64,000 bases of DNA from Flaccisagitta enflata (lineage: Eukaryota > Chaetognatha > Sagittoidea > Aphragmophora), in contig OZ231128.1 in NCBI GenBank assembly GCA_965153355.1, forward strand, positions 51,398,001 to 51,462,000, in the 5' to 3' direction. The notes under the pieces are model-generated. The model was not told the DNA's origin, did not search any database, and saw nothing but the letters and a program-made list of their open reading frames with translations. Position 1 is the first letter of the stretch; every line of letters starts with the position of its first letter. The translations under genes and the position numbers were made by a program. Shown piece after piece: positions 1 to 12,814 of this stretch.

Positions 1-990
1 GGAGACAGCGGGAAAAGAGAGAGGGAAACTTTCCCCTGATAATTTTCTTATTTCATCTTTGTGTTGGAGACGCGGCCCTCGTTAACAGTATGGACCAAAA
101 GAAGAAAAGATAACGCTGGCGACCAGCATTCCACGCACGGACAAAAATGATGGTACAGTGACGGAGGCTGACAGGAAATGGTAAGATCTAAAGTAGTGGT
201 GGTTGATGCTTGGGTAGCGGGGGCTTAGGTGTTGGTAACGGTAAAGAGGTGGTGATGGTGGTGGTGGAGGATGCTGTGGCGATGGTGGTGGCTAAGGCGG
301 TGGTAGCTGCTGAGGAGGATTTGGCGGTATCGGCAAAGGCGGGGAGGGTTGTTGTCCTAGTAATCATTATCTGAAGTAGTCAACAAGAGAAGATGGAAAT
401 GGTGGTGGTGCTTGGTTAATGAAAAATCAAAAATTCAGATGAACAGTGGAACAAATAAAGAGACGAAAATGTGAGAGGATGAATGATGATTTATGAATAC
501 GCAAGTCCAAGAGGGCAGTAGAACGCGGACGGTTGGGCAGGGGCAGTACTACAAATGCTCATTCATGGCACATACACACTAAGGGCGAGGAATGACAGGA
601 AATACCATAAAAATACGAAAAAGGCCATGTCTTAACAGTGTTAAAGACCAACAGATGGATCGATAGACGGTCGGATGGACCGACCAACGGACTGATCGAC
701 ACAGCAGCATCTAGAGTCTCACGACCGCGGCTAAAGGATATTCAGCTAAACAGTTGCTTTATGAGAGAACGGAGTTACTGCATCTATCCTAATGGTGATA
801 GTGATATTTCCACAAAAAATACGCGCCTGTCGCAATGGAGGAATCAGAAAAATGTTGGTGGGGAAGGGGAAAGGAAAAGCAGAGAGAGAGAGAGTGTGTA
901 GAGCTATAACATGGAGACGAGAGACGGAGGAGAATGGATAAAATGACAACGGTTGGTTAAGACGAAGATGAAGAAACAGAAAAACCATTG
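1..990. other. Unassigned sequence with GGT-rich stretch
   Basis: No convincing gene. A degenerate GGT/GAT-rich purine-biased stretch lies at about 195-420. At 640-735 there is a GACGGACC-type tetranucleotide run that looks like a minus-strand remnant of dispersed family A. The short open frames here have no recognisable domain. Confidence 0.5.
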
Positions 991-996
991 TTGAAC

Positions 997-2070
<1,074 letters not shown>

Positions 2071-2390
2071 GGTCAGCGATACCCATTACCCTGCTTTGAG
2101 TGATTGTGAGTTGGAGTGAAGGGAAGCAAGGCAGCGGCCCCGAAGGGGACGAAGTCCTGTAGAACACAGGGGGACTTTCGTTCATCCTGCCTGAAGAAGT
2201 GAATGAGATGTTATAGAGGGCTGACTGAAGGTATTCAAGAGCCTAAACTGAGGTCTAAGAAGGCCGATGCAAGGCCTGAGAATGCAATTGGAAGCTTGAG
2301 AGGGCTTACTTGAGGCCTGAGAGAGCTAGATTAAGGCCCGAAAGGTCAGAGGATTGATTTCAAGCCTGAGAGCGATAAACGACCTCGTGC
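2071..2390 (+). repeat. Foldback family C, copy C1 (left end plus internal sub-repeats)
   Basis: Starts with GGTCAGCGATACCCATTACC, the start motif also seen at 50161 and 58716. The family-C stem GCAGCGGCCCCGAAGGGG follows at about 2131, then GACGAAGTCCTGTAGAACAC. Internal degenerate AAGGCCTGAGA-type sub-repeats run to about 2390. No right inverted copy is present, so this copy looks truncated. Confidence 0.65.
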
Positions 2391-2714
2391 TTGAGTGGAA
2401 TTGGAATTCGTGCTTCAGTGGATTAATACTGCAATTGACCTCTTTTTAACTGCAATGAAATATGAAGTCACTAAGGTTTTTTTGATTGGTTGCAAATATT
2501 GTAGTAGAATAAGGAACTTATTTAATTTCTTTTAATTCAGAATTGTTTTTCTCTTTTCTTTTTCTAAATTATCATCTTTGAAAATCTTTATATTTTCTTG
2601 GTTTTAATTTTTCTCTTTCTTTTATCATGAAACAGTTTCCTATACTTATTCTTCTCCTATAATTTTTTTGTTTTTTTGAAGGAAAATAAATTTTCTTACA
2701 TGCCATTATCTTTT

Positions 2715-2892
2715 TTAGTCGCGGAAACGCGACTCTACACCTTGCCATGTCGGTTGGTTGGTCGGACGGTCTGTCGGTCCGTCCGTCCGTCCGTCCGTCC
2801 GTCCGTAACATTTTTGAATTGCGAGCGGTTTCAAAACGGCTCCTGCCCAACCATCCGCGACTGGATTGCCGTGTATCCGGCCTTGTTTTTTC
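2715..2892 (+). repeat. Dispersed family A element
   Basis: Head AGTCGCGGAAACGCGACT is a near-perfect palindrome. CTACACCTTG and a run of GTCC/GTCG tetranucleotides follow (about 2757-2808), then a spacer and the tail CTGCCCAACCATCCGCGACT with GCCGTGTATCCGGCCTTG. The same order recurs in the other A copies. No coding capacity. Confidence 0.75.
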
Positions 2893-3101
2893 AAAATGAT
2901 GAAAATGAAGCAAATGTAAAAAAAAATGCTTTCTTTTTTTTTTTTATTCTCGAAGAGAAAAAGGGAGGGATTAAAAGATGTAGAGGAGATTTTGAGAGAA
3001 ATGGAAAGGAAGGATGGGATTTCTTGATTTCTTCAAATAAGCATTAAAAAAAGAATATTTTGACTGTCTTGTCTACTGTGACAAAATAAGTTACCAGTCT
3101 A

Positions 3102-3366
3102 TGGACATTTTGATATTTGTAGATATGTCAGCAGTTTGGCATATCTCAACCCCTTGAGATCACTCATTCTGAGATATTTCAACCCGTTGAGATCTCTCAT
3201 TCTGGCACATTTCAACTGAGATAAATCTTGGACATGAGAGATCTCAACATAATGAAATGTGCTAAAATGAGAGATCTCAACGGGTTGAAATATCCCAGAA
3301 TGAGTGATCTCAAGGGGTTGAGATATGCCAAACTGCTGACATATCTACAAATATGGAAATGTCCAC
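3102..3366. repeat. Foldback/MITE-like hairpin with about 113-bp arms
   Basis: The left arm (about 3102-3214) is the near-perfect reverse complement of the right arm (about 3253-3366), with a loop of about 38 bp. Within each arm a segment containing GAGATCTCTCATTCTGG-like sequence recurs, so the arm itself carries degenerate sub-repeats. Open frames on both strands are by-products. Class unknown; a non-autonomous DNA element is likely. Confidence 0.85.
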
Positions 3367-3594
3367 TGACTTTTACTTCCAATTCCACTGAAGCTCGAAT
3401 TAAAAAAGGCACTAGTTATTTTTCATTCCACTGAAGCACTAGGGTGTGCTTCAGTAGAAATAAGTTTAACTTAAGCACGAATTTCGTGATTCAGACGATG
3501 CCCCGTTCAAAGGGCAGAGGCAGCAGGTAGACAGGTTTGCTCCATAATTCACGTGCTGCTGGACAGAGGCTGCGATGGAGGATTCCGCAGCAAC

Positions 3595-3708
3595 AGTTAA
3601 CTGACCGTAAACGCCAAAGAAGTTTTAAAAAAAATAAGTTTGATGGACGGACGGACCAACGGATAGACGGACGGACAAAGGGGGTTGTAGAGTCGCGCGC
3701 ACGCGAAT
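3595..3708 (-). repeat. Family A head and tetranucleotide array, minus strand
   Basis: GGACGGACCAACGG-type array followed by ACAAAGGGGGTTGTAGAGTC and GCGCGCACGCGA, the reverse complement of the family-A head. The tail is not clear. Confidence 0.6.
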
Positions 3709-3889
3709 AAAATTACATAAAAACCGAATAAAGGAAAAAATTTCTCTACGAAAAAAAAGATAAGGTAAAGAAGATAATAAACACAACGAACACGTGTCCC
3801 TTCTCGTGAACCTTTTCTGTCACTTTTAGAACAATTTTTCATATCCACATTCATCTTCTCACTCTCAGCCTTTGTGTCTTGTCTATGTT

Positions 3890-3969
3890 TCTTCTCTCTC
3901 TCTTTCTCTTTCTCTTTCTCTTGCTCTTGCTCTTGCTCTTGCTCTTTCTCTTTCTCTTTCTCTTTCTCT

Positions 3970-4033
<64 letters not shown>
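3890..4033 (+). repeat. (TCTTTC/TCTTGC)n into (CT)n microsatellite
   Basis: Pyrimidine-only tract grading from 6-bp units into pure (CT)n. The overlapping Ser/Leu/Phe open frames are translations of it. Confidence 0.97.
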
Positions 4034-4034
<1 letters not shown>

Positions 4035-4321
4035 GGATTTTTTTCTGTCTCTTTTAAATATCCTTCCCACACTTTCTTTTGCCCACTATATCCCATCACA
4101 TCACGCAGTAAAAAAACCTCCCCTTAGAATATCAATCAATCATAAACCCATCCATTTGCTCAAGAAAGATGATTCCAAATCTTCTGTCTTCACACTAAGT
4201 GTCCTCTTAGGAACAGTTCTCGTGCCTGCTGAACTCGACTATCAACCATTCTTCTTTTTTTTTTGGTCTGCCTGTCACTTGCTCTCTGTCACTGTCACAG
4301 TCACTGTCACTGTCTTCTGCA

Positions 4322-4570
<249 letters not shown>

Positions 4571-4683
4571 CAGTCATTTATGTGTCTCCTTCCACTCTCC
4601 CATCCATGTCCAACAGCCTTTTCACCGCATTGATGCCTGTCTCTGTTCTTATCTTGGAATCCCTCCTAGAACTGGCCAACTAT

Positions 4684-5390
4684 CGGAGTGATGGAGTCCC
4701 TTGGGTGAGCAACGAGTTATAGAGGCAGAGCCTTACTTTTTGGAGCAGTACAGGCTGTGCTTTGGTGAGCTAAAATTTAGCCTACATGATATAGGCTGAG
4801 CCTTGGTGATCAACAAGTTAGATGTTTAGCGTTTTTGAGCTAGAGGTCTGAGGCTAAGCTTTGGTGAACAACGAGAAGGAAGCTTAAATTTGGTGCAGGA
4901 CAAAGTAAAGTACGAAATGTGGGCGCATGGTGGCTTAGCGGTAGCGCGCTGGCTTCCCGTTAGGGAGGTCGCGGGTTCGATCCCGCAAATCGTCATGTGC
5001 TTTCCCGGCCTGGGGCTCACGGCGCTGCTCCATGCCCGGCGTGGCATGGCTGGCGGAGTTTGTGGGGAGTGCCGCGTCCAAGGTGACGGAGCGGAGTAGC
5101 GGTTTGGTCAGACATGCTTCCTCTTTAAACATTATTTCTGACATCTGCCTGTCTCTGTGGGATCTTGGGATCTCAAGACAGTGGGCGATGGTCCTGCCGG
5201 GACCGGTAAGCCATATTTGAGCCTCCTTTTTTTTGATTAAATTTTAGACACAAGTTTAAGCATTGGTGAGCCATAGGTTAGAGGCTGATGCGCTTAGCCT
5301 TGGTGAGCATTAAGTTGGAGGCTCGACCTATTGTGGAGAAACAAGTTAGATGTTGTGCCATGGTGAGCGACAGACATGCCGGTTGCCGGT
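4684..5390 (+). repeat. Degenerate GGTGAGC tandem repeat interrupted by a SINE
   Basis: Motifs of the type CTTTGGTGAGCNANNAGTTAG plus GAGGCTGAGCC recur every 40-60 bp at 4684-4890 and again at 5250-5390. The intervening sequence (4918-5240) is a tRNA-derived SINE. Confidence 0.6.
4918..5240 (+). mobile_element. tRNA-derived SINE
   Basis: The first 75 bp are tRNA-like. An A-box-like TGGCTTAGCGGTAGCGCG is followed about 35 bp later by a B-box GGGTTCGATCC inside a T-arm GCGGGTTCGATCCCGC. About 240 bp of non-tRNA body follows, and the unit stops near an A/T-rich CTTTTTTTTGATTAAATTTT end. No CCA end and a long body argue for a SINE, not a functional tRNA gene. Target duplications were not resolved. 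Confidence 0.8.
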
Positions 5391-5394
5391 TGTG

Positions 5395-5945
5395 GGAGAA
5401 CAGGATACGCCGATTCTCGGATGCAAGGTGACGCTGTCATGTCTCTCTGGTAAATCACTGTGTGGACAATTATCGCTCTTTATAGGAACTTCTGCACGGC
5501 AGTTTGAGGAGTGATGAGGAGAGAAAAAAAAGTTGACTGTTTTTTTAAACAAGCAAAGTGAATATGAAAATATGATTAAAGAATGATGAATCAATCATTT
5601 TGCTTGTCTGGTATTGCGTAGAAAGGGCCCCTAGAGTCAGAGAGTCATTTTTACTGAGTGAAAATGACTGAGGTTTAGAGAAATGAGACTTGCTGTAAAA
5701 TAAGATGCTTTTACGCTTGTAAAAAGGCCTGTACGCCGCTGTACTCAAAGGGACATATAGTTTCGACCATGCTGATTCTAAATCTGGTTTCATTTTTTTT
5801 CCGATTTCATCCGAGGCAACGCGATCATGATAAATAGACAAAGCATCTCTTAAAAACCATAACAGCATCATGGAACTTGCGCGTAAAACGCAAGTAAACA
5901 GTAAGTTGTTTGCGCTCATATATTTTTTTTGTCTCCGATTTTAGA
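5395..5945. other. Unassigned sequence
   Basis: No recognisable gene or repeat. Open frames on the minus strand have no domain signature I recognise. Confidence 0.4.
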
Positions 5946-5949
5946 TTTT

Positions 5950-6365
5950 TTTGTCGCGTGCACGCGACTCTATAACCCACTATGACGGTCAGATGGTCGG
6001 TCGGTCGGTAACACTTTGCTTTTTTGGAGTTTAAGGGCGTTTTTTGCATTGCTGCTCCGGCAAAAATGCTTGGTCAGCCTTTCAAGTCGCGTGCACGCAA
6101 CTATGACCCGCTCTGTCCGTCTGTCAGTCCGTCGGTCCTTAATGCTCAACTTTATTTTGCTGTTTGACATCATTTTAAGTTATTTTTAGTCATTTTAAGT
6201 TATTTCAAGTTATTTCAAATCAATTCACATTTATTCTCTTGGTCTTTTAGTCTTTCAGTATTATTGTCTTAACAACCGCACGCGACTGTAAGGTGTTGGC
6301 CTTGTTTATCACTGCCCCTGCCCACCCGCACGCAATTTTGGTAGCCGTGTATCTGGCCTCGTTTA
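5950..6365 (+). repeat. Cluster of family A pieces
   Basis: Two heads, GTCGCGTGCACGCGACT at about 5953 and AGTCGCGTGCACGCAACT at about 6084, are each followed by short GTCGGTCGGT or GTCCGTCTGTC runs. A third part at about 6280-6365 carries CCGCACGCGACT and the tail CTGCCCACCCGCACGCAATT with GTAGCCGTGTATCTGGCC. It looks like nested or head-to-tail copies. Confidence 0.65.
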
Positions 6366-6507
6366 ACTTGGGAGACATACATATATGCCAAAATTTGTCT
6401 AATTTCCACTTAGTGGTGGTGGAGAGTGGTTGCTATAGGTTGCCAGAGAATTACTGACATTTACTTCTCGTTAGAGAATGTTCTGAAAGGTGTGCAGTTG
6501 TGTTTTT

Positions 6508-6658
6508 AGTTGCAGACACGCAACTCTATAGAAGGCTTTGTCCGTCCGATGGACCGTCCGTCAGTCCGTGGTGATTGAGTTGGAAAGTGTAAAATTGCGC
6601 ATTTCCGCCCCTGGCCACCCGTCCGCAACTGGTATTGGCCGTGTATCCGGCCTTGTTA
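6508..6658 (+). repeat. Family A element, compact copy
   Basis: Head AGTTGCAGACACGCAACTC, then GGCTTTGTCCGTCCG, a short GTCC array, a spacer, and the tail GCCCCTGGCCACCCGTCCGC with GGCCGTGTATCCGGCCTTGT. The whole unit is about 150 bp. Confidence 0.75.
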
Positions 6659-6857
6659 ATCAAATGGAGAATCAATGAATTCTACTAACTGGATGAGCTC
6701 AAACATGTACAGTTCGTGCCTTTCTTTTACATTCAATGCAATGGCGCAATATTTTTTTACAAAATTGTTTGAATAGACAATTGCTTTACATCTTTTGTTC
6801 ATTTTTGATTTTTTTCGTGGACTCAATGCATGTCTGTCTGTCAGTCGTCCATCCATT

Positions 6858-7080
6858 TTTAGTTTCAGATACACAACTCTATAACCGGCTTTGTCCATCC
6901 GTCCGTCCGTCCATCCGTAACGCATGAGTCGAAAAGTGGAAAAACGAGCATTTATTTAGATGTTTTTTTGGTTATGTGTGTTTGTGGGGGGGGGAAGGGG
7001 CATGGGGTGTGGGTGAGGGTTGGATGCCCGTGCCCACCCGTCCGCAACAATATTATGACCCTGCGTCACTTGTTCCATTG
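6858..7080 (+). repeat. Family B element
   Basis: Head AGTTTCAGATACACAACTC, then CTTTGTCCATCCGTCCGTCC, a spacer with a G-run, and the B-type tail CTGCCCACCCGTCCGCAACA then GACCCTGCGTCACTTGTTCC. The B tail differs from A after the shared CTGCCCACCCG. Confidence 0.7.
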
Positions 7081-7085
7081 ATCTC

Positions 7086-7140
<55 letters not shown>

Positions 7141-7215
7141 CACAGACAGACACATAGACAGGCAGACAGACACATAGACAGGCAGACAGACAGATTGACA
7201 GACAGACAGAGAGAA
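7086..7215 (+). repeat. (GA)n/(GACA)n microsatellite
   Basis: (GA)n at 7086-7135 followed by GACAGACACATAGACAGGCA-type units to about 7213. Confidence 0.95.
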
Positions 7216-7269
7216 AGAGTGCCGCTGATAAGACAACACCCCACCGCTTGCCCCTTCACACACCCTTGA

Positions 7270-8880
7270 CGTTTCTATATTGTCATATTGCCACGTTGAT
7301 TTAAAAATCACAATCACTTCGCAGTTTTGAGAATGATTATTGGATCGTCATCCTTTCACTATTGTGGTGATATACGGCTTGAGTGAGTCTTTGTGGTGAA
7401 ATATTAGGTTGGTGATGTGACATGTTCATTCTGGACGGATACCCTGCATGTTCCAAGTCGAATTTTCATCGCCAAACGGATTTTATTCGGTTAGAAAGTT
7501 ATGTCCAAACAAGTGACAGGCTCGCAAGAATGGCACCAAAGGCAATATAGCGCGAAATATGTTAGAAAAATAGTTAAAATATGCATTATGAGGTATCAAT
7601 TGAAAGCCCTTGATATTCTGCATCGATTGATACCAATGATTGGGGTTTTGGAGAAAAAAATTTTCTCCATCATACATTCCTACTCTTTAGAAGGATGGAA
7701 GAACCTCAATATCCAGGGAGTCCCGCTTTGCAGGCTGAGCCTTGGTGGCGCGCTTTTCTGTCAGCAAAGGTCGTTTATTGGCGATGGTGATTTTCAAAGA
7801 TGAAGGCTGTTGTGAGATGTGCACGGTGCGCACAAAGATGAGATAATGACATTTACAGTACGGATGTACATATTTCTCAAAAGGATTCTAAACACATTCA
7901 ACAATGGCCGCAGATGTAGACCCACCCATTATAATCCTGATGTTAGAATCCAAAAGAGATGGAAATTTTAATACATAGGTGGAATATTGTTCCTCTTGTC
8001 ATATCACCTGGGATTACAATGTCCGGCGCTCGCAATAAGCTTGACCTTGATTCTATCCTCCAAGGGTATGGTTTCTTCGCAATGGTACCCTCGGGTGATT
8101 TGTTGAATTTTGGTCACACAAGTAACAATCATTTGCCCTTAACTACTTCTGGTAAGCAGATTGAGAAAGGATGTTTTTCAGATTCTGTTTTGGAAAACTA
8201 GGGGTGGTGCGCTTATAAATGAATTAGTCAGGCTCTCTTCCATTTGTTTTAGTTTGGGTGAAGGGGTAACATTATTCCCCCGGTCATACAATTTTGTTTT
8301 CTCATGATAAGAAACTGGGTTCTAACTTCCTTGATTGAGCTACAAAGCGTCTAAACATCTTTTCACAGTAGAGTCACGAGGCTGATATTTTCTTATCTTC
8401 TTATCAGTATTGGGGAACTTACGTGGCGATTGGGGATGTACAAGTGTTGGTTCACAGGTTGATGCATCAAAATACTTTTCAGACACGAGTACATTATTCT
8501 ACAAGTTGCTTTGCGGCTGGTCCGTCACTGACCGGCAGTCGCAAAGCTTGATGCATTTACATTCATACATTCATATTCATTCATTTTCCCTGAGCGTGGT
8601 TGAGAGAGCATAAATAGCATGAAAAAAGAATATCTCGAGCGTGCAAGTCTATATGTAGTTAACTGATCCAAAAGAGAGATATGAACAATTGGCCAACACA
8701 CGAAGAAATATTGAAAAGAGGAAAAGTGATGACTCTGAGTTTTTGCCGCTGTTACTGCCGCCGTCGCCGCCGCCGCCACTACCACAGCCGCCCCTGTTCC
8801 AATATGAAGCCGTATAAATGGCCCGAAGCATTCGGTTTATTGCCGAGGCGAGGGTCGCCGACAAATGACGCCGTTACGAC
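7270..8880. other. Unassigned sequence
   Basis: No domain recognised in any open frame. Frames at 7501-7803 and 7959-8201 are free of simple repeats but have no motif, no splice context and no start context I could support. A short CCG/GCC run lies at 8753-8795. Confidence 0.4.
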
Positions 8881-8904
8881 CGCAGAAGGACCAACTGACT
8901 ACAA

Positions 8905-9190
8905 AAAGGTCTCAGGGGGCGTTACTAGTCAGAGACAATCATGTTTTTAACGGGCCACTCGGTCGCTTGCTACGTTCGTTTGCTCGCACCACTCACTCCG
9001 CTTACTCACTCCGCAGCACACCGCTTTGCTACGCTCGCTTTGCTCGCTTGTTCCGTTCACAGGCTCGCTCACTCACTTTGTCTTCGCTCATGGGACAGTT
9101 GAAATTCTTGAATATGTGTTCACGCTGTAAACGCGTTTCATAGGAACAAACACGTTTTTCATCTTCACTAGAAACACGCCCTCAGCGTGG
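8905..9190 (+). repeat. Repeat D, copy 1 (CpG-rich, CTCGCTCGC-bearing)
   Basis: Begins CTAGTCAGAGACAATC, then TTTTTAACGGGCCACTCGGT, a CGCTCGC/CTCACTC-rich middle, GGGACAGTTGAAATTCTT, and an end near AGAAACACGCCCT. It matches 21910-22150 along its length and, inverted, 11520-11695. Confidence 0.85.
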
Positions 9191-9730
9191 ACTTGAAACT
9201 GCTGTTACGAGGAAATGTAACGACATAAAATCGATGATCCCGGTCCAGGGATTGAGTGGACAAGAGAGGGATATTTAGAAGGATTGTATGGACATAAGAA
9301 ACTGAAGAGATGTAAAGACATGAGACTTATTTTCGTAGTAATTGTGAACATATGAAGCTGAAATGCTAGAGTATATAGTGAGTTAGATAGTATGTAGTAA
9401 GGACACATTTCGTTTAATCAGAGGTAATGAGGGACCTATAAATCGTAATCGATGGTCTGAGCGATTGCGTGGTTTAGGAACTCGTGGCCATGTGATAACT
9501 AAGGAGATAAAACTGATGGTCTATGGAACTCTTTGGAGGCGAGCTTTATGACAGGCGATGACCTCAAAGGATTGTTGGAAAGTTTTAGTGTACGTGGAAT
9601 CGAAAAATTTAGATGGGCTGGGAGGCTGATGGATCATTTGAAAATGAAATTTGTGTCATCGGGATAGGAACGAATGACATGAACCTGTGATCTTTCTGAG
9701 GAACGCAGATCCGAAAAAAGCTTGTTATTA
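9190..9730. other. Unassigned sequence
   Basis: Nothing recognised; no simple repeats and no supported coding frame. Confidence 0.4.
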
Positions 9731-9734
9731 GTAG

Positions 9735-10342
9735 TACAACCATGGAAAAAAGTATACCGACACCTAAACAATTTATTGATTAATTCACTAGAAATTGACT
9801 AAAACATTTCAATGAAAGTGATAGGGTGTTGTATGGTGTTGTATGATGGTTTTACCTTACAGATGATTCAAGTTTTCCATAATTCATGCACTCTAGACAG
9901 CTTTTTATTTTGTTTAGAATGATTTAGTTTCACATCTTGCTGAACCAATCATTCTGGATATAGGTTTATTGTTTTGCTTGTAACTTCTAAACGATTTAAG
10001 CCACAGAAACCAGATTGCGCTCATCTTAAAGAGTTTTTGATGAAGATTATTTTGCCTTTTTTACAAAAGTTTCTAGCTTTTCAAGAAGCCAAGATATCTT
10101 TAATAGAAACCCAGTTCAAAATTGACTTCTTCATTCTTGATTTTTTTCGCATTTAGGAAAAGGAATGTTTTTACTCTTTTGCTTGCTATTTCTAAACGGT
10201 TAAAGCTACAAGAACCAGATTGCATTCATTCAGAAGATAATTTGACAAAGATTAATTCCTTTTTCTTTAAAAGTTTCTAGCCTTTCTAGAAGCGGAGATA
10301 TCTTTAGTTGAAGTTGTCGGTATACTTATTTCCAAGGTTGTA
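9735..10342. mobile_element. Non-autonomous TIR element with TA ends (mariner-like)
   Basis: Inverted termini: ACAACCATGGAAAAAAGTAT at the left and the reverse complement of ACAACCTTGGAAATAAGTAT at the right, both continuing into ACCGACA. Both are bounded by TA, as for Tc1/mariner target duplications. Inside are two diverged tandem copies of a segment of about 200 bp, each with CTTCTAAACG or TTCTAAACG, then ACCAGATTGC, then AGATATCTTTA. No transposase frame is left. Confidence 0.75.
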
Positions 10343-10349
10343 CCTAAAT

Positions 10350-11335
10350 TACAGTACAGAACATGGCCAATAAATTGGTTTTGAACCCTCGCCTAATATG
10401 GCTCATCTGGGAAACATTGTGTATCTTTATTTCCGATTTGAACACAACTCTTAAGTGAGTCACTGCAAACGCATCAAAACATGAAATAAATTAGATAAAG
10501 GTAGCGACCGGTCACGACGCTCAGCCAGGTCATGTAAAAATATCGTTGGAAAACACTAATTTTCTGCGTGGATAATGGCTTGATTATGAGATAATATGTT
10601 ATGATTGACAGGAAATGAGTTAATAATAATACGAAATATGCTTATACATGTCAGATTACATCATGTAGCATCAGAAAATCATGAAAAACCGGGAGAAAAA
10701 TGGTCAATGCGATCCAGGGGAACTAACGAAATAGACCTCATTTTCCATGAAACGGGAAGGGGTCTCATTGTTCTGGGTTCTGCGAAGTTCAGATATATAT
10801 GAAAGAGTAGACCAAGAAGGCCCTATATCTCAAATTTCATCAAAATCGGTCAATGCGCTCCCCTCGTACCATGCGTGCATTTGTTAAGTTTGTTTCAGCG
10901 AAAATGGCTGCTTCGCGGTGGTTGATTTTCTTGCGCACAAAAATGTTTACGCGCTGCTGTCGATGGAGTAAGTCGAGCAAAAAACAAAATAGTTCATAAA
11001 TTAATTGCTTTTCCAACAAAATATATAGTGCAGCATACTGTTCAAAAGCTCTTGACATAATAAACGCGATTATGTGTATGTATAAAGTTGAATCTGAAAA
11101 ATTAAAGATTTATATTTAAATCATCATTTTCTTGATGTTAAGCTTACATGGCCGGATCTGCATTGGAATTCCTAAAAAGTATTATACCATCGCAAACGCA
11201 AGGACATAGTGCTAACACCATAAGGAAATTACATTGATGCGCCTTATTTAGTATGAATGAACTAAGATTCAAAAATCATAAAAAAGAAAAAAATCCCCCC
11301 TTCGATTATATTACAAATTTTAAGGCCCCTTACAT
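10350..11335. other. Unassigned sequence
   Basis: No gene or clear repeat recognised. Confidence 0.4.
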
Positions 11336-11339
11336 TCAA

Positions 11340-11450
11340 ACTATGGACACGGGACTCGATAGGCCACTTCTTGTCAATCCATCGGTCAGTTGGTCCATCC
11401 AACCGTCCATCCGTCTGTCCATCCATCTATACCTCTGCGTTTCTTGGCTG
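11340..11450 (+). repeat. Family A/B fragment
   Basis: ACGGGACTCGATAGGCC followed by CCATCGGTCAGTTGGTCCAT, CCGTCCATCCGTCTGTCC and similar tetranucleotides. Tail not recognised. Confidence 0.45.
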
Positions 11451-11519
11451 TTTTTGGCCCGAATGAGATCATATACTGGGTGTGTTTCTATCGTCAACAA
11501 GGATATCAAGTGATTCCGT

Positions 11520-11695
11520 GAAACTCGTTTTCAGCGTAAACACATATTTATGAATTTCAACTGTCCCCAGTCAGCAAAGTGAGTGAGATTACTTGTGAAT
11601 GGAACAAAGAAGCTAGCGTGGCAAAGCGGAGCGGAGAGCGGAGGGAGTGAGGGAACGAATGTAGCAAGCAACTGAGCGGCCCCTTAACATGGCCG
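11520..11695 (-). repeat. Repeat D, copy 2 (inverted, shorter)
   Basis: GAATTTCAACTGTCCCCAG, CTTGTGAATGGAACAAAG, and AACTGAGCGGCCCCTTAAC are the reverse complement of the landmarks of the copies at 8905 and 21910. It abuts a minus-strand family-A tail at about 11690. Confidence 0.7.
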
Positions 11696-12118
11696 GTTAT
11701 GCGGTTACCCCAGTCGCTTGCGCGTGGGCAGGGGCAGTGATAGAGGGGATCAGTGAAGCATTTGGGCAGGAGCAGTGAGCCAAAAAAGTTAAAAATCGCT
11801 GAAAAAGTAAAAGGGGGACTGACCGACTGACGAGCGGTAAAAAAAAACAAGGTGTAGAGTAGCAAGTGACTACAAACGCGATTGTCACGTATAGAAACAA
11901 TTGACGCGGGGTCACAATATTGTTGCGGACGGGTAGACAGGGGCATCCAACCCAGATTCACTCACCAACTCCCACCTGACACACAAACATATACGAAAAA
12001 TATACAAAATGCTCGTTTTTTTCCACTTTTTGACTCATCATAACAGACGGATGGACAGACAAACACGGACCAACAGACAGACAGACAGACAAAGCTTCTT
12101 ATAGAGTTGCGTGACCGT
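11690..12118 (-). repeat. Family A tail and family B element, minus strand
   Basis: A-type tail fragment at about 11690-11735 (GGCCGGTTATGCGGTTACC and TTGCGCGTGGGCAGGGGCAG). At 11905-12118 a B element in reverse: TGACGCGGGGTCACAATAT, TGCGGACGGGTAGACAGGGG, an array ACGGACCAACAGACAGACAG, and the head CTTATAGAGTTGCGTGACC. Confidence 0.65.
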
Positions 12119-12329
12119 AACTAAAAAGACTAACAGAAATAAATAATCGAGAAATGTGTTTGGAGAGCCTCTCTAGTACTCTTGTTATTTCATCTCTCTA
12201 ATCATCCAACTGTCTCTCAATTTATGTCACGTGCTTCCCACCAAATTCAATACACGCGGAGACACAGTCAAGACGCTTCTCCACTCGTGCCCATCTTGTT
12301 TCAGCTGCTGCGTAACTGATTTTATTTTT

Positions 12330-12548
12330 AACTGCAACTCTATAAGAGGCTTTGTCCGTCCATCCGTCCGTCCGTTGGTCACGCTCAACTTGTCACGCTC
12401 GAGTTGAAAACGCAAACCATGCTTATCTAGGATGCTTCTGTTGGTGTTGTTGGAGGGGGGTTGGTGGTGTGGTTGGGGTAAAGCTGGGGGTGGCATGCCC
12501 CAGCCGACCCGTCCGCAACAACATTGTGACCCCGCGTCACTTTTTCAC
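12330..12548 (+). repeat. Family B element
   Basis: ACTGCAACTCTATAAGAGG, then CTTTGTCCGTCCATCCGTCC, a spacer, then CCAGCCGACCCGTCCGCAAC and GTGACCCCGCGTCACTTTTT. Same plan as 6858-7080 and 61488-61685. Confidence 0.7.
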
Positions 12549-12814
12549 GAAAGTCACAATCATCAACTTATTTGTACAGCTCTATCTTTGTCTCATCTCC
12601 CTACGTTATTTGTAGCCGTGATGGCGTAATCGTACGCGTAAGCTTAAGCGCACTCGCTGTACTCACTTTTTTTTACTGTACTGGTATGCGTAAGCGTTTA
12701 CAAAATTTGTGTGTACTCATAAGCGTACTTGTAAGCGTTCATTTTTCCAACAATTATATGCACATCCATTTCTTTTGTTTCCATAGTGCATTTGTTAACT
12801 TAGCTTCTGAAAAA

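Noticed and set aside
4930-5000. Functional tRNA gene
   Set aside because: A and B boxes are present, but the acceptor and anticodon arms do not pair well and a 240-bp body follows, so a SINE is the better reading.
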